Shown here: positions 26,476 through 35,302 of the stretch, piece by piece
How the letters are laid out: the number at the start of each line of letters is the position of its first letter
Numbering within the stretch: the stretch's first letter is position 1
Assembly: GCA_025350465.1 (NCBI GenBank)
Contig: JANXXU010000048.1
Span: forward strand, 62,001 to 126,000
DNA length: 64,000 nt
Direction of reading: 5' to 3'
DNA from: Alphaproteobacteria bacterium
GTDB taxonomy: Bacteria; Pseudomonadota; Alphaproteobacteria; Micropepsales; Micropepsaceae
Program-made: the position numbers and the translations under genes
Notes under the pieces: generated by a model
The model's input: only the letters and a program-made list of their open reading frames with translations
Told to the model about the DNA's origin: nothing
Databases searched by the model: none

Positions 26476-27418
26476 CGAGCCGAAGGCGCGGGCCGCCTCA
26501 GTCGCGGTGCTCGTCCCCTGTTACAACGAGGCGGCGGCGATCGCGACAGTCGTCGGCGATTTTCGCCGCCTGCTGCCGCAGGCGCGCGTCTACGTCTACG
26601 ACAACAATTCGACCGACGACACGCCCGGCATTGCGGCACGCGCCGGCGCCATCGTGCGCAACGAACGCCAACAGGGCAAAGGCAACGTTGTGCGCCGTAT
26701 GTTCGCCGATATCGACGCCGACGTTTACGTGCTCATCGACGGCGACGACACCTATGAGGCCGCGGCGGCGCCACGCCTGATCGAACGGCTCATGGCCGAA
26801 CGCCTCGACATGGTGACTGGCGTGCGCCGCGAGGTTGCGAAAACCGCCTATCGCCGCGGCCATCGCTTCGGCAATTGGCTGCTGACGAGCTTGGTGCGCT
26901 GGACTTTCTCGGCACATGTCGTCGACATGCTTTCGGGCTATCGCGTGCTGTCGCGGCGCTTCGTGAAGAGCTTTCCAACGCAGGCAACCGGCTTCGGCAT
27001 CGAAACGGAGATGACCGTGCACGGTCTCGAAATGTTGATGCCGGTGGCCGAAATGGAAACCGCTTATAAGGAGCGCCCGCCCGGATCGGTCAGCAAACTG
27101 AACACGTTCCGCGACGGCTTTCGTATTCTGTTTTTGATTTTGACGTTGGCGAAAGAGGAGCGTCCGCTCTTCTTCTTCGGGCTTATTGCACTGTCCTTGG
27201 CGTTTGTGTCGATCGCCTTGTCGATTCCGATCTTCATCACCTATTTCGAGACCGGCCTGGTGCCGCGCTTTCCGACGGCGATTTTGGCGACGGGATTGAT
27301 GATTCTGGCGGTCTTGAGCTTCTTCAGTGGTCTCATTTTGGACACCGTCACGCGAGGGCGCTGGGAAACGAAACGACTGAGCTATTTGCAACTTCCGCCG
27401 CCGGGCTCGTCTTCGTGA
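26468..27418 (+). CDS. GT2 family polyprenyl-phosphate glycosyltransferase (GtrB-like)
   Basis: A 316-residue protein. The N-terminal GT-A domain has VLVPCYNEAAAI, the nucleotide-sugar acidic motif YVYDNNSTDDT, the metal site LIDGDDTYEA and the acceptor region DMLSGYRVLSRRF. Two C-terminal membrane helices (about 235-260 and 275-300) anchor it. This matches DPM1/GtrB-type enzymes that transfer a sugar to undecaprenyl or other polyprenyl phosphate. The ATG at 26468 overlaps the upstream gene by eight bases, and the stop overlaps the GtrA start by four, indicating tight translational coupling. Confidence 0.87.
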   Translation: MNDEPKARAASVAVLVPCYNEAAAIATVVGDFRRLLPQARVYVYDNNSTDDTPGIAARAGAIVRNERQQGKGNVVRRMFADIDADVYVLIDGDDTYEAAAAPRLIERLMAERLDMVTGVRREVAKTAYRRGHRFGNWLLTSLVRWTFSAHVVDMLSGYRVLSRRFVKSFPTQATGFGIETEMTVHGLEMLMPVAEMETAYKERPPGSVSKLNTFRDGFRILFLILTLAKEERPLFFFGLIALSLAFVSIALSIPIFITYFETGLVPRFPTAILATGLMILAVLSFFSGLILDTVTRGRWETKRLSYLQLPPPGSSS

Positions 27419-27840
27419 ATATTGTATCGCGATTGTGGAATTCGACCTTTCTGCGCTTCGCGGCCGTGGGGACGGGAGGCTTCGTCGTCGATACGGCGGT
27501 GCTCTACACGATGTTGGCGCTCGGGCTCGATCGCTATTCGGGCCGCGCGGTGTCCTATCTGTGCGCCGCGACGTTTACCTGGTTCGGCAATCGCAATTTC
27601 ACGTTTGCGCAAGGCCGCGCGAAAGGCGCGGCGGCAACGGCGGCCGAGTGGCTGCGCTTCCTCGTGACGAATTTGGGCGGTGGCGCGGTAAACTACACAG
27701 TCTACGCCTTGCTGGTGACTTACAGCGCCACGGTCCATGATTTTCCCGTGCTGGGCGTCGCGGCGGGCGCACTCTCGGGAATGACGGTAAACTTCTTCGC
27801 CAGCCGCTGGCTGGTCTTCAATTCGAGCGGCCCGCGCTAA
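27415..27840 (+). CDS. GtrA-family membrane protein (putative lipid-linked sugar flippase)
   Basis: A 141-residue protein with four membrane helices and the GtrA pattern FLRFAAVGTGGFVVDTAVLYTML, TFTWFGNRNFTF and VNFFASRWLVF. GtrA proteins are thought to flip polyprenyl-phosphate-linked sugars to the periplasm. It starts at GTG 27415, overlapping the stop of the GT2 gene (GTGA). With the GT2 and the upstream membrane protein it forms a complete Gtr-type set. The following small membrane protein gene is 56 bases on and may be co-transcribed. Confidence 0.88.
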   Translation: MNIVSRLWNSTFLRFAAVGTGGFVVDTAVLYTMLALGLDRYSGRAVSYLCAATFTWFGNRNFTFAQGRAKGAAATAAEWLRFLVTNLGGGAVNYTVYALLVTYSATVHDFPVLGVAAGALSGMTVNFFASRWLVFNSSGPR

Positions 27841-27896
27841 AGCTGTTGTCGGTTGCCGGAGAGCCGGGCAAACTCGAGTCAAAACGGGAGGGGAGT

Positions 27897-28301
27897 ATGG
27901 GCACAGTCGTTCGCACGATCGCGGGCGTGGTGATCGAATTGGTGACGTGGTTTGCGCTCGGCACCATCGGCTTCATCGGCTTGCGCCTGGAGTGGCCTGA
28001 CTATGCGGCGGCGGACAAGGTGTTCACGGCGACCCAGTCGGTGCTCTTCGATCAATCGATGCTGACCGCGAGGCTGTCGGTTGCGGCCGCCGCCTCGATC
28101 ATTGCCGCGTGGCTCGCCGCCTTTACGCTGCGCGACAATCGCATCGCACCGCTTGCCGGCGGCCTGGTACTCCTGGCGCTCTTCATCCCGAACCACATCA
28201 TGCTGTGGGACAAGTTTCCGCTCTGGTATCACTTGACGTTTCTGACGAGCCTTCCTGTGCTCGCTTTTCTCGGCGGCAAGCTCTCACGCACGCAGGTCTA
28301 G
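27897..28301 (+). CDS. Small membrane protein (134 aa), four helices
   Basis: The product has about four hydrophobic helices (residues about 8-30, 60-80, 85-105, 108-126) and no recognised motif. GGGAGGGG lies just upstream of the ATG at 27897. Its position 56 bases after gtrA, on the same strand, suggests membership of the glycosylation operon, but it could be independent. It is convergent with the MBL-fold gene, 10 bases away. Confidence 0.65.
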   Translation: MGTVVRTIAGVVIELVTWFALGTIGFIGLRLEWPDYAAADKVFTATQSVLFDQSMLTARLSVAAAASIIAAWLAAFTLRDNRIAPLAGGLVLLALFIPNHIMLWDKFPLWYHLTFLTSLPVLAFLGGKLSRTQV

Positions 28302-28311
28302 CACCCGGCCG

Positions 28312-29232
28312 TCATTTGAATTTGTCGATCAACAATCCATCCTTGAGAGAAGCGGCCAGCACGATCGCGTCGTGGCCTGGGATCATGTGGAGTTTCGGCT
28401 CGGCTTCGTGGATGCGGTGCAACTCGGCCAACTCCAGCATCACAGCATCGCGGTCTTCGCGAATGAAGAACTGCGTGATGAGCCGCGCGCGTTCGCGCAC
28501 GACATCGACGTTGCGCAGCGTCCACGCGACGTCGCCTAAGAAGAGATATTCGGTGCCGTCCGCACGCTGCACATAAACCATCTGGCTGCCCGGCGTGTGG
28601 CCCGGCGCTTTGATCAGAACGACGCCTGGCGCAATCGCAACATAGCGGTCGTAAACCAAGGGTTTGTAGCCATCGAGCGAACCCGCCGGAAGTTTTGCCG
28701 TGGTCATGTATTCCGGATTGTCGACCTGCTCCTTTGTCAGCCGTGTCACTTGCAGGATCTGCGCAAGATGCGGATGCGCCGACAGTCCACCGATATGGTC
28801 GAGGTGCTCGTGTGTGATGACGATGAGCGATGCCTTGTCCATGGCGGCATCCATGCGGTCGTAGGCTTGACCGTCGAACGAAACGATGCCCGCGGCCTTG
28901 CCGGTCGCTTCGCTCAGAGCGGTGTCGATGATCGCGGTGTGGTCGGGAAAGACGAGCTGATAGGACTGAACCGGCACATCCAGCGTGTTCCAACCGTCGC
29001 CCGCCACCGTCGCCGTGGCCGGGAATGAGAACGAGGCAACGTGCTCGACGTGAATCTCTTGCACCTTGTCGCCCGGCATCGAGCCGGCGAGGCGGCGCAC
29101 TTCGGTCATGTCGATCGCATAGCTGCCGCTCGACGGCATGTGACTTTCAACGATGAACCAATAATAGGCCGCTCCGCCGATGACGGCGAGAACGCCGATC
29201 GTCGTCAAAATCCGCCTTGTCCACTTGCCCAT
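28312..29232 (-). CDS. Membrane-anchored MBL-fold metallohydrolase
   Basis: A 306-residue protein with an N-terminal hydrophobic segment (about 6-28) as signal anchor, followed by a metallo-beta-lactamase fold. Metal ligands are in VITHEHLDHIGG (HxHxDH variant H-E-H-L-D-H), KAPGHTPGSQMVY, FLGDVAW and the final MIPGHD. It is therefore a periplasmic binuclear Zn hydrolase of unknown substrate; lactonase or similar activity is possible. The ATG at 29232 has GGAGGGG upstream and is preferred over 29253. The promoter region is shared with a small membrane protein gene on the other strand. Confidence 0.83.
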   Translation of the reverse strand: MGKWTRRILTTIGVLAVIGGAAYYWFIVESHMPSSGSYAIDMTEVRRLAGSMPGDKVQEIHVEHVASFSFPATATVAGDGWNTLDVPVQSYQLVFPDHTAIIDTALSEATGKAAGIVSFDGQAYDRMDAAMDKASLIVITHEHLDHIGGLSAHPHLAQILQVTRLTKEQVDNPEYMTTAKLPAGSLDGYKPLVYDRYVAIAPGVVLIKAPGHTPGSQMVYVQRADGTEYLFLGDVAWTLRNVDVVRERARLITQFFIREDRDAVMLELAELHRIHEAEPKLHMIPGHDAIVLAASLKDGLLIDKFK

Positions 29233-29345
29233 ATGCCCCTCCGGCTTTCGCAAATATGTTGTTCCGGCAAACCCTAGCGCATTCGGCAGAGGCGCGCGCG
29301 CCTCACTGCGCTAGAATAGTCGGCGTGGGACCAGGAACAGGCAGG

Positions 29346-29603
29346 ATGGCGCTCATGAAACCCCGAACGATCCGGCGATGGATTGGCATCGCGGCGCAGC
29401 TCTACGTGCTGTTTACGGTGATCTTTTTCTCGTTCAATGTCGCGACGATCGTCGTCATCCGCGGCTGGTCGCCGCTGCCCCCCGACGTGCTCTATTATCT
29501 CTTTGTCCGGGACGCGGTCATATCGATAGGCTTCGCCGCCATGGGTTGTATCTTCATGGCGTTCTTCCTGCGATCTTTGCGCCAACCACAGCGGCGATCT
29601 TGA
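29346..29603 (+). CDS. Small membrane protein (85 aa)
   Basis: Two hydrophobic helices, about residues 13-35 and 52-75, follow a basic N terminus (KPRTIRRW), which suggests both ends lie in the cytoplasm. ATG 29346 has AGGCAGG directly upstream; the ATG at 29355 is an alternative. It precedes the second PhyH gene by seven bases and is probably co-transcribed with it. No family is recognised. Confidence 0.55.
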   Translation: MALMKPRTIRRWIGIAAQLYVLFTVIFFSFNVATIVVIRGWSPLPPDVLYYLFVRDAVISIGFAAMGCIFMAFFLRSLRQPQRRS

Positions 29604-29610
29604 GGCAACG

Positions 29611-30423
29611 ATGATGCAACTGAGCGAGGCGGCGATCGCCGCCCATGTCGAACGCGTAAAGCGCGACGGTTTTTCGGTCGTCGAAAACGCGATCGAACCG
29701 GCGTTGATCGATGCATTGAACGTGACGCTCTCGCGTCTTGAGCGCGAGCTCGACGCGAAGCCGGCGATGAACGGCTTCGAAGGCCACAAGACGGTGCGCA
29801 TCTATAACCTGCTGAAGTTTGGCGAACCCTTCACGCGCGTGCCCGTCCACGCGAGCGTGCTGCCGGTCGTCGAGCGCGTATTGGATCCGGGCTGCTTGAT
29901 CTCCTCGCTCTCCTCTATCGCGATCGATGCGGGCGAAATCGCGCAACCCATTCACGCCGACGACATGGTCATACCGCTGGCGAAGCCTCACATCCCAATC
30001 GTCTGCAATTCGATGTGGGCCTTGACCGATTTCACTGACGCCAACGGCGCGACGCGCCTCGTGCCTGGCAGCCATCTGAAGCAGAATCCGGACTACGGCG
30101 GCGCTTATGAGACGATCCCGGCCGAGATGAAAAAGGGCAGCGTGCTGATCTGGGACGGTTCGCTATGGCACGGCGGCGGTGCGAACAAGACGAGCGTGCG
30201 CCGCACCGGCATCGCGATGAACTACTGCGCTGGCTTCATCCGCCAGCAGGAGAACCAGCAGTTGGGCCTCTCGCCGGCGCAGGTCAAATCATTCTCGCCG
30301 CGTCTACGCGAGCTCGTCGGCTACGGCGTTTATCAGGGCCTGATCGGCCACATCGACAAAAAGAGCCCGGCGCAAATCCTAGGCACCGAAGACGGCTTTG
30401 CCTCGATCTGGGAACAGACGTAA
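29611..30423 (+). CDS. Phytanoyl-CoA dioxygenase (PhyH) family protein, copy 2
   Basis: A 270-residue Fe(II)/2-oxoglutarate-type oxygenase. The iron ligands are in PIHADDMVIPL (H-x-D) and SLWHGGGANKTSVRRTG (distal His, with an Arg following as likely 2-oxoglutarate ligand). The core strand MWALTDFTDANGATRLVPGSHL matches copy 1 (19820-20629), as does the GFIRQQENQQL segment, so the two are paralogues of moderate similarity. It follows a small membrane protein gene by seven bases. Substrate is unknown; an acyl-CoA or secondary metabolite is possible. Confidence 0.86.
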   Translation: MMQLSEAAIAAHVERVKRDGFSVVENAIEPALIDALNVTLSRLERELDAKPAMNGFEGHKTVRIYNLLKFGEPFTRVPVHASVLPVVERVLDPGCLISSLSSIAIDAGEIAQPIHADDMVIPLAKPHIPIVCNSMWALTDFTDANGATRLVPGSHLKQNPDYGGAYETIPAEMKKGSVLIWDGSLWHGGGANKTSVRRTGIAMNYCAGFIRQQENQQLGLSPAQVKSFSPRLRELVGYGVYQGLIGHIDKKSPAQILGTEDGFASIWEQT

Positions 30424-30435
30424 CCGGTCACATCG

Positions 30436-32556
30436 CTACAAATTCAATCCGCCCACGTAGTCGGCGAGCTTCTTTTCTTCGCCCGCTTTCTGCTGGTCGA
30501 GCCGGTCGATGTTCTTTTTGTGCGTGTCGGCCTGATCTTCGAGGTCGCTCATCGAGCGCAGGTAGCGCTGTTGTAGCGCGCTGCCCGCCGGGACCGCCTG
30601 GATGTTCTGGCGGATGCGTCCTTGATCTTCGAAGACGCGGTCGCGCGCCTGGCCCTCGGTCTCGATCTGGCTGTCGATGGCATCGATCGTGCGCTTCATC
30701 TCGGCCATCTTGGTGAAGGCGGCGCGCTGGGCCTCCGTCAGTTTCGCGTTTGAGGCGTAGGCGAGCACCGTGTCGAGATCGATATCGACGAGCTGCTGCG
30801 TCTCCTCGCGCGGCCATTGCGCCGTGACGGTGAACTTCACCGTCTGGCCCGCCTTGACCTCGACCGGAATGCGCCAGCGGTCCGGCGTCATTTCGCTGGT
30901 CTTGGGATCGGGCGCGATCAAATTCCAGCCGGCCTCGCGCGGATGCTCGATCACGATCTTGCGGTCTTCCTTCGGCGCGCCTTTGATCGTGTAGACGGTG
31001 GTGCGCTCATCGACGACCGACGCCTTGAACACGCCGCCCGCAAGTGTCGCGTTGGCGATCGTTTGCTCAGCCTTGTTCTCGCGGTCGATCGTTATTTTTT
31101 GATCGAGGGCGAAGGCAAGCACGCGGGCCTCGCCGTCCGGCAAGGTCGAAAGCTGCGCGTCGCCGATATAGGAGGTGATCTGATTCTTCTTGTCGTCGGT
31201 CTGAACGTCGTAGAGCGTCAGCACGCCCGGCGGCAGTCCGGTGCCTGAATCGTTGGTGAGGCGGACGGCGGCGAGCGGGTGCGTCGGATGCGTCTCGGGC
31301 TGATAGAGCGCGACGAGTTCGCCCGGCACATTGCGACCGACGATCGGCACGGCGAGCGATTGCCCGTTCATCACCGACACTTTGTTCGGCAGGTGAAAGA
31401 TCACCTGCGTCGCGGCTTCCTTGGATTCCGCGGCCATCGGTTTGGCCGGCCGGGAGGCAAAGCCGCCGCTGGCCGGCGCATTGCCGTCGGCTCTTTCGCC
31501 GCGCAACCGCGCCGCCGATTGTGGAGCAGGTGCGGGTGGCGGCGGAGGTGGCGCCATCGCGGGGGATGCAAGGGAACCCATCGCCTTGTGCTCCTGTTCG
31601 CTCGCGACCTCGTCGACGGCAACGGCACCCTCGTCGGGGCGCGGCAGAATGCGCCCCAGCACTTCGACCGGAATCTCCGGCCGCGACACGTAGTAGGTTT
31701 GATAGAGCGCCTGGCGGAAGGTGACCGGGTTGCCGGTGACCACCGTCAAATCGATGTCGGTCCAATCGGTGCCGCTGACGTTTTCGAGAATCGCCCAGCC
31801 TTGCATGCGCGCTTTGCCCGGGCCGACGCCGGTGGCGATCCGGTAGGACGACTTCCACAACGGCGCTTCGACGACATAGGCGATCGTCACCGTGCGGCTG
31901 CCTTCGCCGTTGGTGCGAATCTTGAGCGTGCGGCCTTGGCCCTCGCGATGCTCGGCAACCGAGACCAACGCCTGATTGATCTGGCCCTGCAGCACAGGGT
32001 CGCTGAAGGAAATGTTTTCGGCGTCTTCCAACACGAATTGGCGCAGGCCGTCCGCCGTCATCACGCCGACGCGATGGCGGGTGATTTGCCCGTTGTTGTC
32101 GCCGGTCTTTTCCGTTTCCTCCACGACGCTGACGATGCGCCCTTCGAGCCGCGCCGGCCCGTTGACGGAAACTTCCGAGCCCTTGAGCGCCTGAACGAGC
32201 GCCGCATTGGAGTTGAGTGCGTCCGGGCCGAACGGCAGCCCGCGAAAGATGTCGGAGAGCGGCGCCCGCGACGGCAGCTGCACGAAGCCGGTGCCGCCTT
32301 TGTCGTCGAACACGACGATGCTCTTGAGCACGTCGTCGACCTGGTCCATCCGCACGGGGAGGGCGATCTGCGCGTCGCCGCTGACCTGCGTCTGGTATTC
32401 GAAATAGCCGACGCCGCCGGTCGACAGCATCACGCGCTTCAACTCGGGCAGCGTAGCGGGCCCTAAAGAACGCGGCCCCGTTGCGGTCAAACCGATGACG
32501 ACGACCGCGATCAGCGCCAGCGCCGCCGCGCCGAACCCGACGATACGAATGTCCAC
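30436..32556 (-). CDS. DUF4139-type protein, membrane-anchored
   Basis: A 706-residue protein with a single N-terminal hydrophobic segment (about 5-26), so the bulk is exported. The central part (about 215-560) resembles the DUF4139 beta domain: VTIAYVVEAPLWKSSYRI, WAILENVSGTDWTDIDLTVVTGNP and later VEVKAGQTVKFTVTAQWPREE. A Pro/Ala-rich linker interrupts it at about 325-370. The C-terminal 110 residues form a coiled coil. Function of the family is not established. A lipoprotein gene lies 12 bases upstream on the same strand, so the two probably act together at the envelope. Confidence 0.72.
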   Translation of the reverse strand: MDIRIVGFGAAALALIAVVVIGLTATGPRSLGPATLPELKRVMLSTGGVGYFEYQTQVSGDAQIALPVRMDQVDDVLKSIVVFDDKGGTGFVQLPSRAPLSDIFRGLPFGPDALNSNAALVQALKGSEVSVNGPARLEGRIVSVVEETEKTGDNNGQITRHRVGVMTADGLRQFVLEDAENISFSDPVLQGQINQALVSVAEHREGQGRTLKIRTNGEGSRTVTIAYVVEAPLWKSSYRIATGVGPGKARMQGWAILENVSGTDWTDIDLTVVTGNPVTFRQALYQTYYVSRPEIPVEVLGRILPRPDEGAVAVDEVASEQEHKAMGSLASPAMAPPPPPPAPAPQSAARLRGERADGNAPASGGFASRPAKPMAAESKEAATQVIFHLPNKVSVMNGQSLAVPIVGRNVPGELVALYQPETHPTHPLAAVRLTNDSGTGLPPGVLTLYDVQTDDKKNQITSYIGDAQLSTLPDGEARVLAFALDQKITIDRENKAEQTIANATLAGGVFKASVVDERTTVYTIKGAPKEDRKIVIEHPREAGWNLIAPDPKTSEMTPDRWRIPVEVKAGQTVKFTVTAQWPREETQQLVDIDLDTVLAYASNAKLTEAQRAAFTKMAEMKRTIDAIDSQIETEGQARDRVFEDQGRIRQNIQAVPAGSALQQRYLRSMSDLEDQADTHKKNIDRLDQQKAGEEKKLADYVGGLNL

Positions 32557-32568
32557 GCGCTTCTCTCC

Positions 32569-33147
32569 TTATTTCGGCTTCGATACGCGATGCGCCTTGG
32601 CCGGTTTGTCGCCGGGGAGCTTGTCGATGTCGGTCGTGGCAAATAAGGCCGCGAGTTCTTCCGGCGATGCGGTCAACGTGACCTTGCCGTAATCGCCGGA
32701 CTCGACGCGCCCCTTGATCTTGTGGGCTGCAATCAATTCCTTGACCTTCTTCGTATCGAGCAGACTGATCGAGAGATCGTCGCCTTTGATCTCATAAAAA
32801 CCCACGATGTAATTGTGCTCCGGCTTGTCGCCGCGCGGGGCCACGGTTTGTTTCACCGCAAACATTTGCCGCTTGCCCACTTGCAGGCTGGTCATCTCGT
32901 AGACCGTCCAACTGTGATCGTCGACCATCACGAAGGTCAGGGGCGTCTTCTCATCGGTCTTGATGAAATGGAGATACGTCCCCTCGGCCTTGCCCTGCTC
33001 GTCGAAGGCTTGCCACGTGCCGATGAGTTGCGGGTCGATGACGGGTCCCCCGGTGGCCGGCAGCTTTTGCGTGGTGACGTAACATCCGGCGAGCAACAAG
33101 GCGGCGAAGACGGCGATTGCGTTCAACACGATGCGGCGGGCGCGCAT
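32569..33147 (-). CDS. Putative lipoprotein (192 aa)
   Basis: The signal peptide ends in a lipobox, ALLLAGC, with Cys at about 22, so the product should be lipid-anchored. The mature part contains LIGTWQAFDEQGKAEGTYLHF, a beta-rich pattern like small lipocalin-type domains, and ends in a Lys-rich tail. The ATG at 33147 is chosen because it starts the lipoprotein signal directly. It is first in an operon with the DUF4139-type gene. Its promoter region (33148-33298) is shared with divergent guaA. No specific family is recognised. Confidence 0.7.
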   Translation of the reverse strand: MRARRIVLNAIAVFAALLLAGCYVTTQKLPATGGPVIDPQLIGTWQAFDEQGKAEGTYLHFIKTDEKTPLTFVMVDDHSWTVYEMTSLQVGKRQMFAVKQTVAPRGDKPEHNYIVGFYEIKGDDLSISLLDTKKVKELIAAHKIKGRVESGDYGKVTLTASPEELAALFATTDIDKLPGDKPAKAHRVSKPK

Positions 33148-33298
33148 GAAGGCCTCTCGAAGGTGGTCGGGTTCGCGACCATAGCGGGAGGCCACGAGAG
33201 CGGCCAACCATGGCCGATCTGAGGCGTCAAAAGGTCCGGGAAAAGGCCGATTCGGGGCCTTTACCGAGGCCAAGCCAGCCGGTAGCTTCGCGCGCCTC

Positions 33299-34846
33299 AT
33301 GACCCAGACCGTATTGATTATCGATTTCGGGTCGCAGGTGACGCAGCTCATCGCCCGCCGCCTGCGCGAACAGGGCGTCTATTGCGAGATCGTGCCGTTC
33401 CAATCGGCCGACGCATTCCTCGCCAAGAACAAACCGCAAGCGATCATCCTTTCCGGCAGCCCGGCGAGCGTGACCGAGATAGAGGGCCCGCGCGCGCCGC
33501 AGAAGGTGTTCGAGCTCGACCTGCCGGTGCTCGGCATTTGCTACGGCGAACAGCTGATGTGCGAACAACTCGGCGGAAAGGTCGAGGCGGGGCATCATCG
33601 TGAGTTCGGCCGCGCGACGCTTGAGGTGAAAGAAGACAACGCGCTCTTCGAAGGCTTCTGGGACAAGGGCGCGCGCGACGAAGTGTGGATGAGCCACGGC
33701 GACAAGGTCACCAAACTGCCGCCGGGCTTTCGCGTCATTGCCGTCAGCGACAACGCGCCCTTCGCGGCAATCGCCGACGACAAGCGGCGCTTCTACGGCG
33801 TTCAGTTTCATCCCGAAGTCGCGCACACGCCGCGCGGTGGAAATTTGCTCAAGAATTTCACGCAGAACATCGCGCGCATCCGGCCCGACTGGACGATGCA
33901 ATCCTTCCGCCACTCGATGATCCAGAAGATCCGCGCGCAGGTCGGCAAGGGCCACGTCGTGTGCGGCCTATCGGGCGGCGTCGATTCGTCGGTTGCGGCG
34001 GTTCTGATCCACGAAGCGATCGGCGATCAGCTGACCTGCATCTTCGTCGACACCGGCTTGATGCGCCAAGGCGAAGGCGAGGAGGTCGTGAAGCTGTTTC
34101 GCGACCACTACAACATTCCGCTGGTCCACGTGCAGGCGCAGGATTTGTTCCTCGACCGCCTGGCCGGCGTCAGCGATCCGGAGACCAAGCGCAAGCGCAT
34201 CGGCGCCGCCTTCATCGAAGTCTTCGAGGCCGAAGCCAAGAAAGTCGGCCACGTCGAATTCCTGGCGCAAGGCACGCTCTATCCCGACGTCATCGAGAGC
34301 GTGTCGTTCACCGGCGGCCCATCGGTGACGATCAAATCGCATCACAATGTCGGCGGCTTGCCCGAGCGCATGAACCTGAAGCTCGTCGAGCCGTTGCGCG
34401 AACTCTTCAAGGACGAAGTGCGCGCGCTCGGCCGCGAGCTCGGCCTGCCGCCGGCCTTCGTCGGGCGCCATCCGTTCCCGGGCCCGGGCCTTGCCATTCG
34501 CGTGCCCGGCGAAATCACCCGCGAGAAGCTCGACATCCTGCGCAAGGCCGATGTCGTCTATCTCGACGAAATCCGCAAGGCCGGTTTGTACGATCAGATC
34601 TGGCAGGCTTTCGCCGTGCTCTTGCCGGTGCGCACCGTCGGCGTGATGGGCGACGGGCGCTCTTACGATTTCGTCTGCGCCCTGCGCGCGGTGACGTCGA
34701 CCGACGGCATGACCGCCGACAGCTACCCCTTCGAGCACGCGTTCCTCGCGCGCGTCGCCACGCGCATCATCAACGAAGTCAAAGGCATCAACCGCGTCGT
34801 CTACGACGTGACGTCCAAGCCGCCCGGCACGATCGAGTGGGAGTAG
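33299..34846 (+). CDS. guaA: GMP synthase (glutamine-hydrolysing)
   Basis: The 515-residue product has the full two-domain layout. The class I glutamine amidotransferase domain (1-195) has the nucleophile C81 in LGICYGEQL and the His/Glu pair in [10 protein letters not shown]. The ATP pyrophosphatase domain (205-395) has the PP-loop [12 protein letters not shown]. The dimerisation domain ends in KPPGTIEWE, the standard GuaA C terminus. It converts XMP to GMP with glutamine and ATP. It is monocistronic and divergent from the lipoprotein gene. The 3' end of guaA is a known integration target for genomic islands, and unusual repeats follow here. Confidence 0.97.
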   Translation: MTQTVLIIDFGSQVTQLIARRLREQGVYCEIVPFQSADAFLAKNKPQAIILSGSPASVTEIEGPRAPQKVFELDLPVLGICYGEQLMCEQLGGKVEAGHHREFGRATLEVKEDNALFEGFWDKGARDEVWMSHGDKVTKLPPGFRVIAVSDNAPFAAIADDKRRFYGVQFHPEVAHTPRGGNLLKNFTQNIARIRPDWTMQSFRHSMIQKIRAQVGKGHVVCGLSGGVDSSVAAVLIHEAIGDQLTCIFVDTGLMRQGEGEEVVKLFRDHYNIPLVHVQAQDLFLDRLAGVSDPETKRKRIGAAFIEVFEAEAKKVGHVEFLAQGTLYPDVIESVSFTGGPSVTIKSHHNVGGLPERMNLKLVEPLRELFKDEVRALGRELGLPPAFVGRHPFPGPGLAIRVPGEITREKLDILRKADVVYLDEIRKAGLYDQIWQAFAVLLPVRTVGVMGDGRSYDFVCALRAVTSTDGMTADSYPFEHAFLARVATRIINEVKGINRVVYDVTSKPPGTIEWE

Positions 34847-34911
34847 GGGTGCTGCGAGCGATGTTGCACCGCACGCCAGTTGCGAATTGCGAATAAGGGG
34901 CCCCCCTTTTG

Positions 34912-34991
34912 CCGTTGCATCCGTTACAACGTTGATTTCATTCAGCTCTTGCCGTTACACAGCCGTTACAACCCGTTGCAGACCCGTTACA
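34912..34991 (+). repeat. Six CCGTTRCA repeats in 80 bases
   Basis: CCGTTACA or CCGTTGCA begins at 34912, 34921, 34952, 34963, 34973 and 34984. The last four are spaced 11, 10 and 11 bases, about one helical turn, so bound proteins would line up on one face of the DNA. The array lies 66 bases behind guaA in a 456-base stretch (34847-35302) that holds no convincing gene. Function is unknown. Confidence 0.65.
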
Positions 34992-35034
34992 AATCGCGCG
35001 CAAGGCCGATATCGCCGCGAGCATCGGGCGGCGC

Positions 35035-35073
35035 TCGCTGTATTTCGCTGTAAATAACCGAAATTTACAGCGA
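35035..35073. promoter_or_regulatory. TCGCTGTA direct and inverted repeats (operator or hairpin candidate)
   Basis: TCGCTGTAAAT (35045-35055) and ATTTACAGCGA (35063-35073) form a perfect 11-bp inverted repeat around AACCGAA. A further direct copy, TCGCTGTATT, abuts it at 35035-35044. There is no T-run, so a protein-binding site is more likely than a terminator. The nearest downstream gene starts at 35303. Confidence 0.5.
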
Positions 35074-35302
35074 GATGCCGCGGCTGCCGGGCGGCCGTGA
35101 GCAGTGGTGCACGGGCGCAATTCGGGGCACACATCGCGCTTTGGGCCGCGACAGCCATAAGATCAGGACAACAATGTCAAAGGGCGCGTGAGTCGCGCGC
35201 GGGGTGCCGCGCAAAGCTCATCGAACAAACACCATACGATTCAGATGACTCGTTGCAACAGCTAAAGTCTTGGCCGTCACCCACATCCGAGGAGCCATTT
35301 TC

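Noticed and set aside
34860-34925. Hairpin AAGGGG/CCCCTT as guaA terminator
   Set aside because: The stem has only six pairs with a two-base loop, and the T-run is short. Not enough for a terminator call.
34911-34991. Possible CRISPR array behind guaA
   Set aside because: The repeat unit is only 8 bases and spacing is irregular (9, 31, 11, 10, 11); no cas gene is present.
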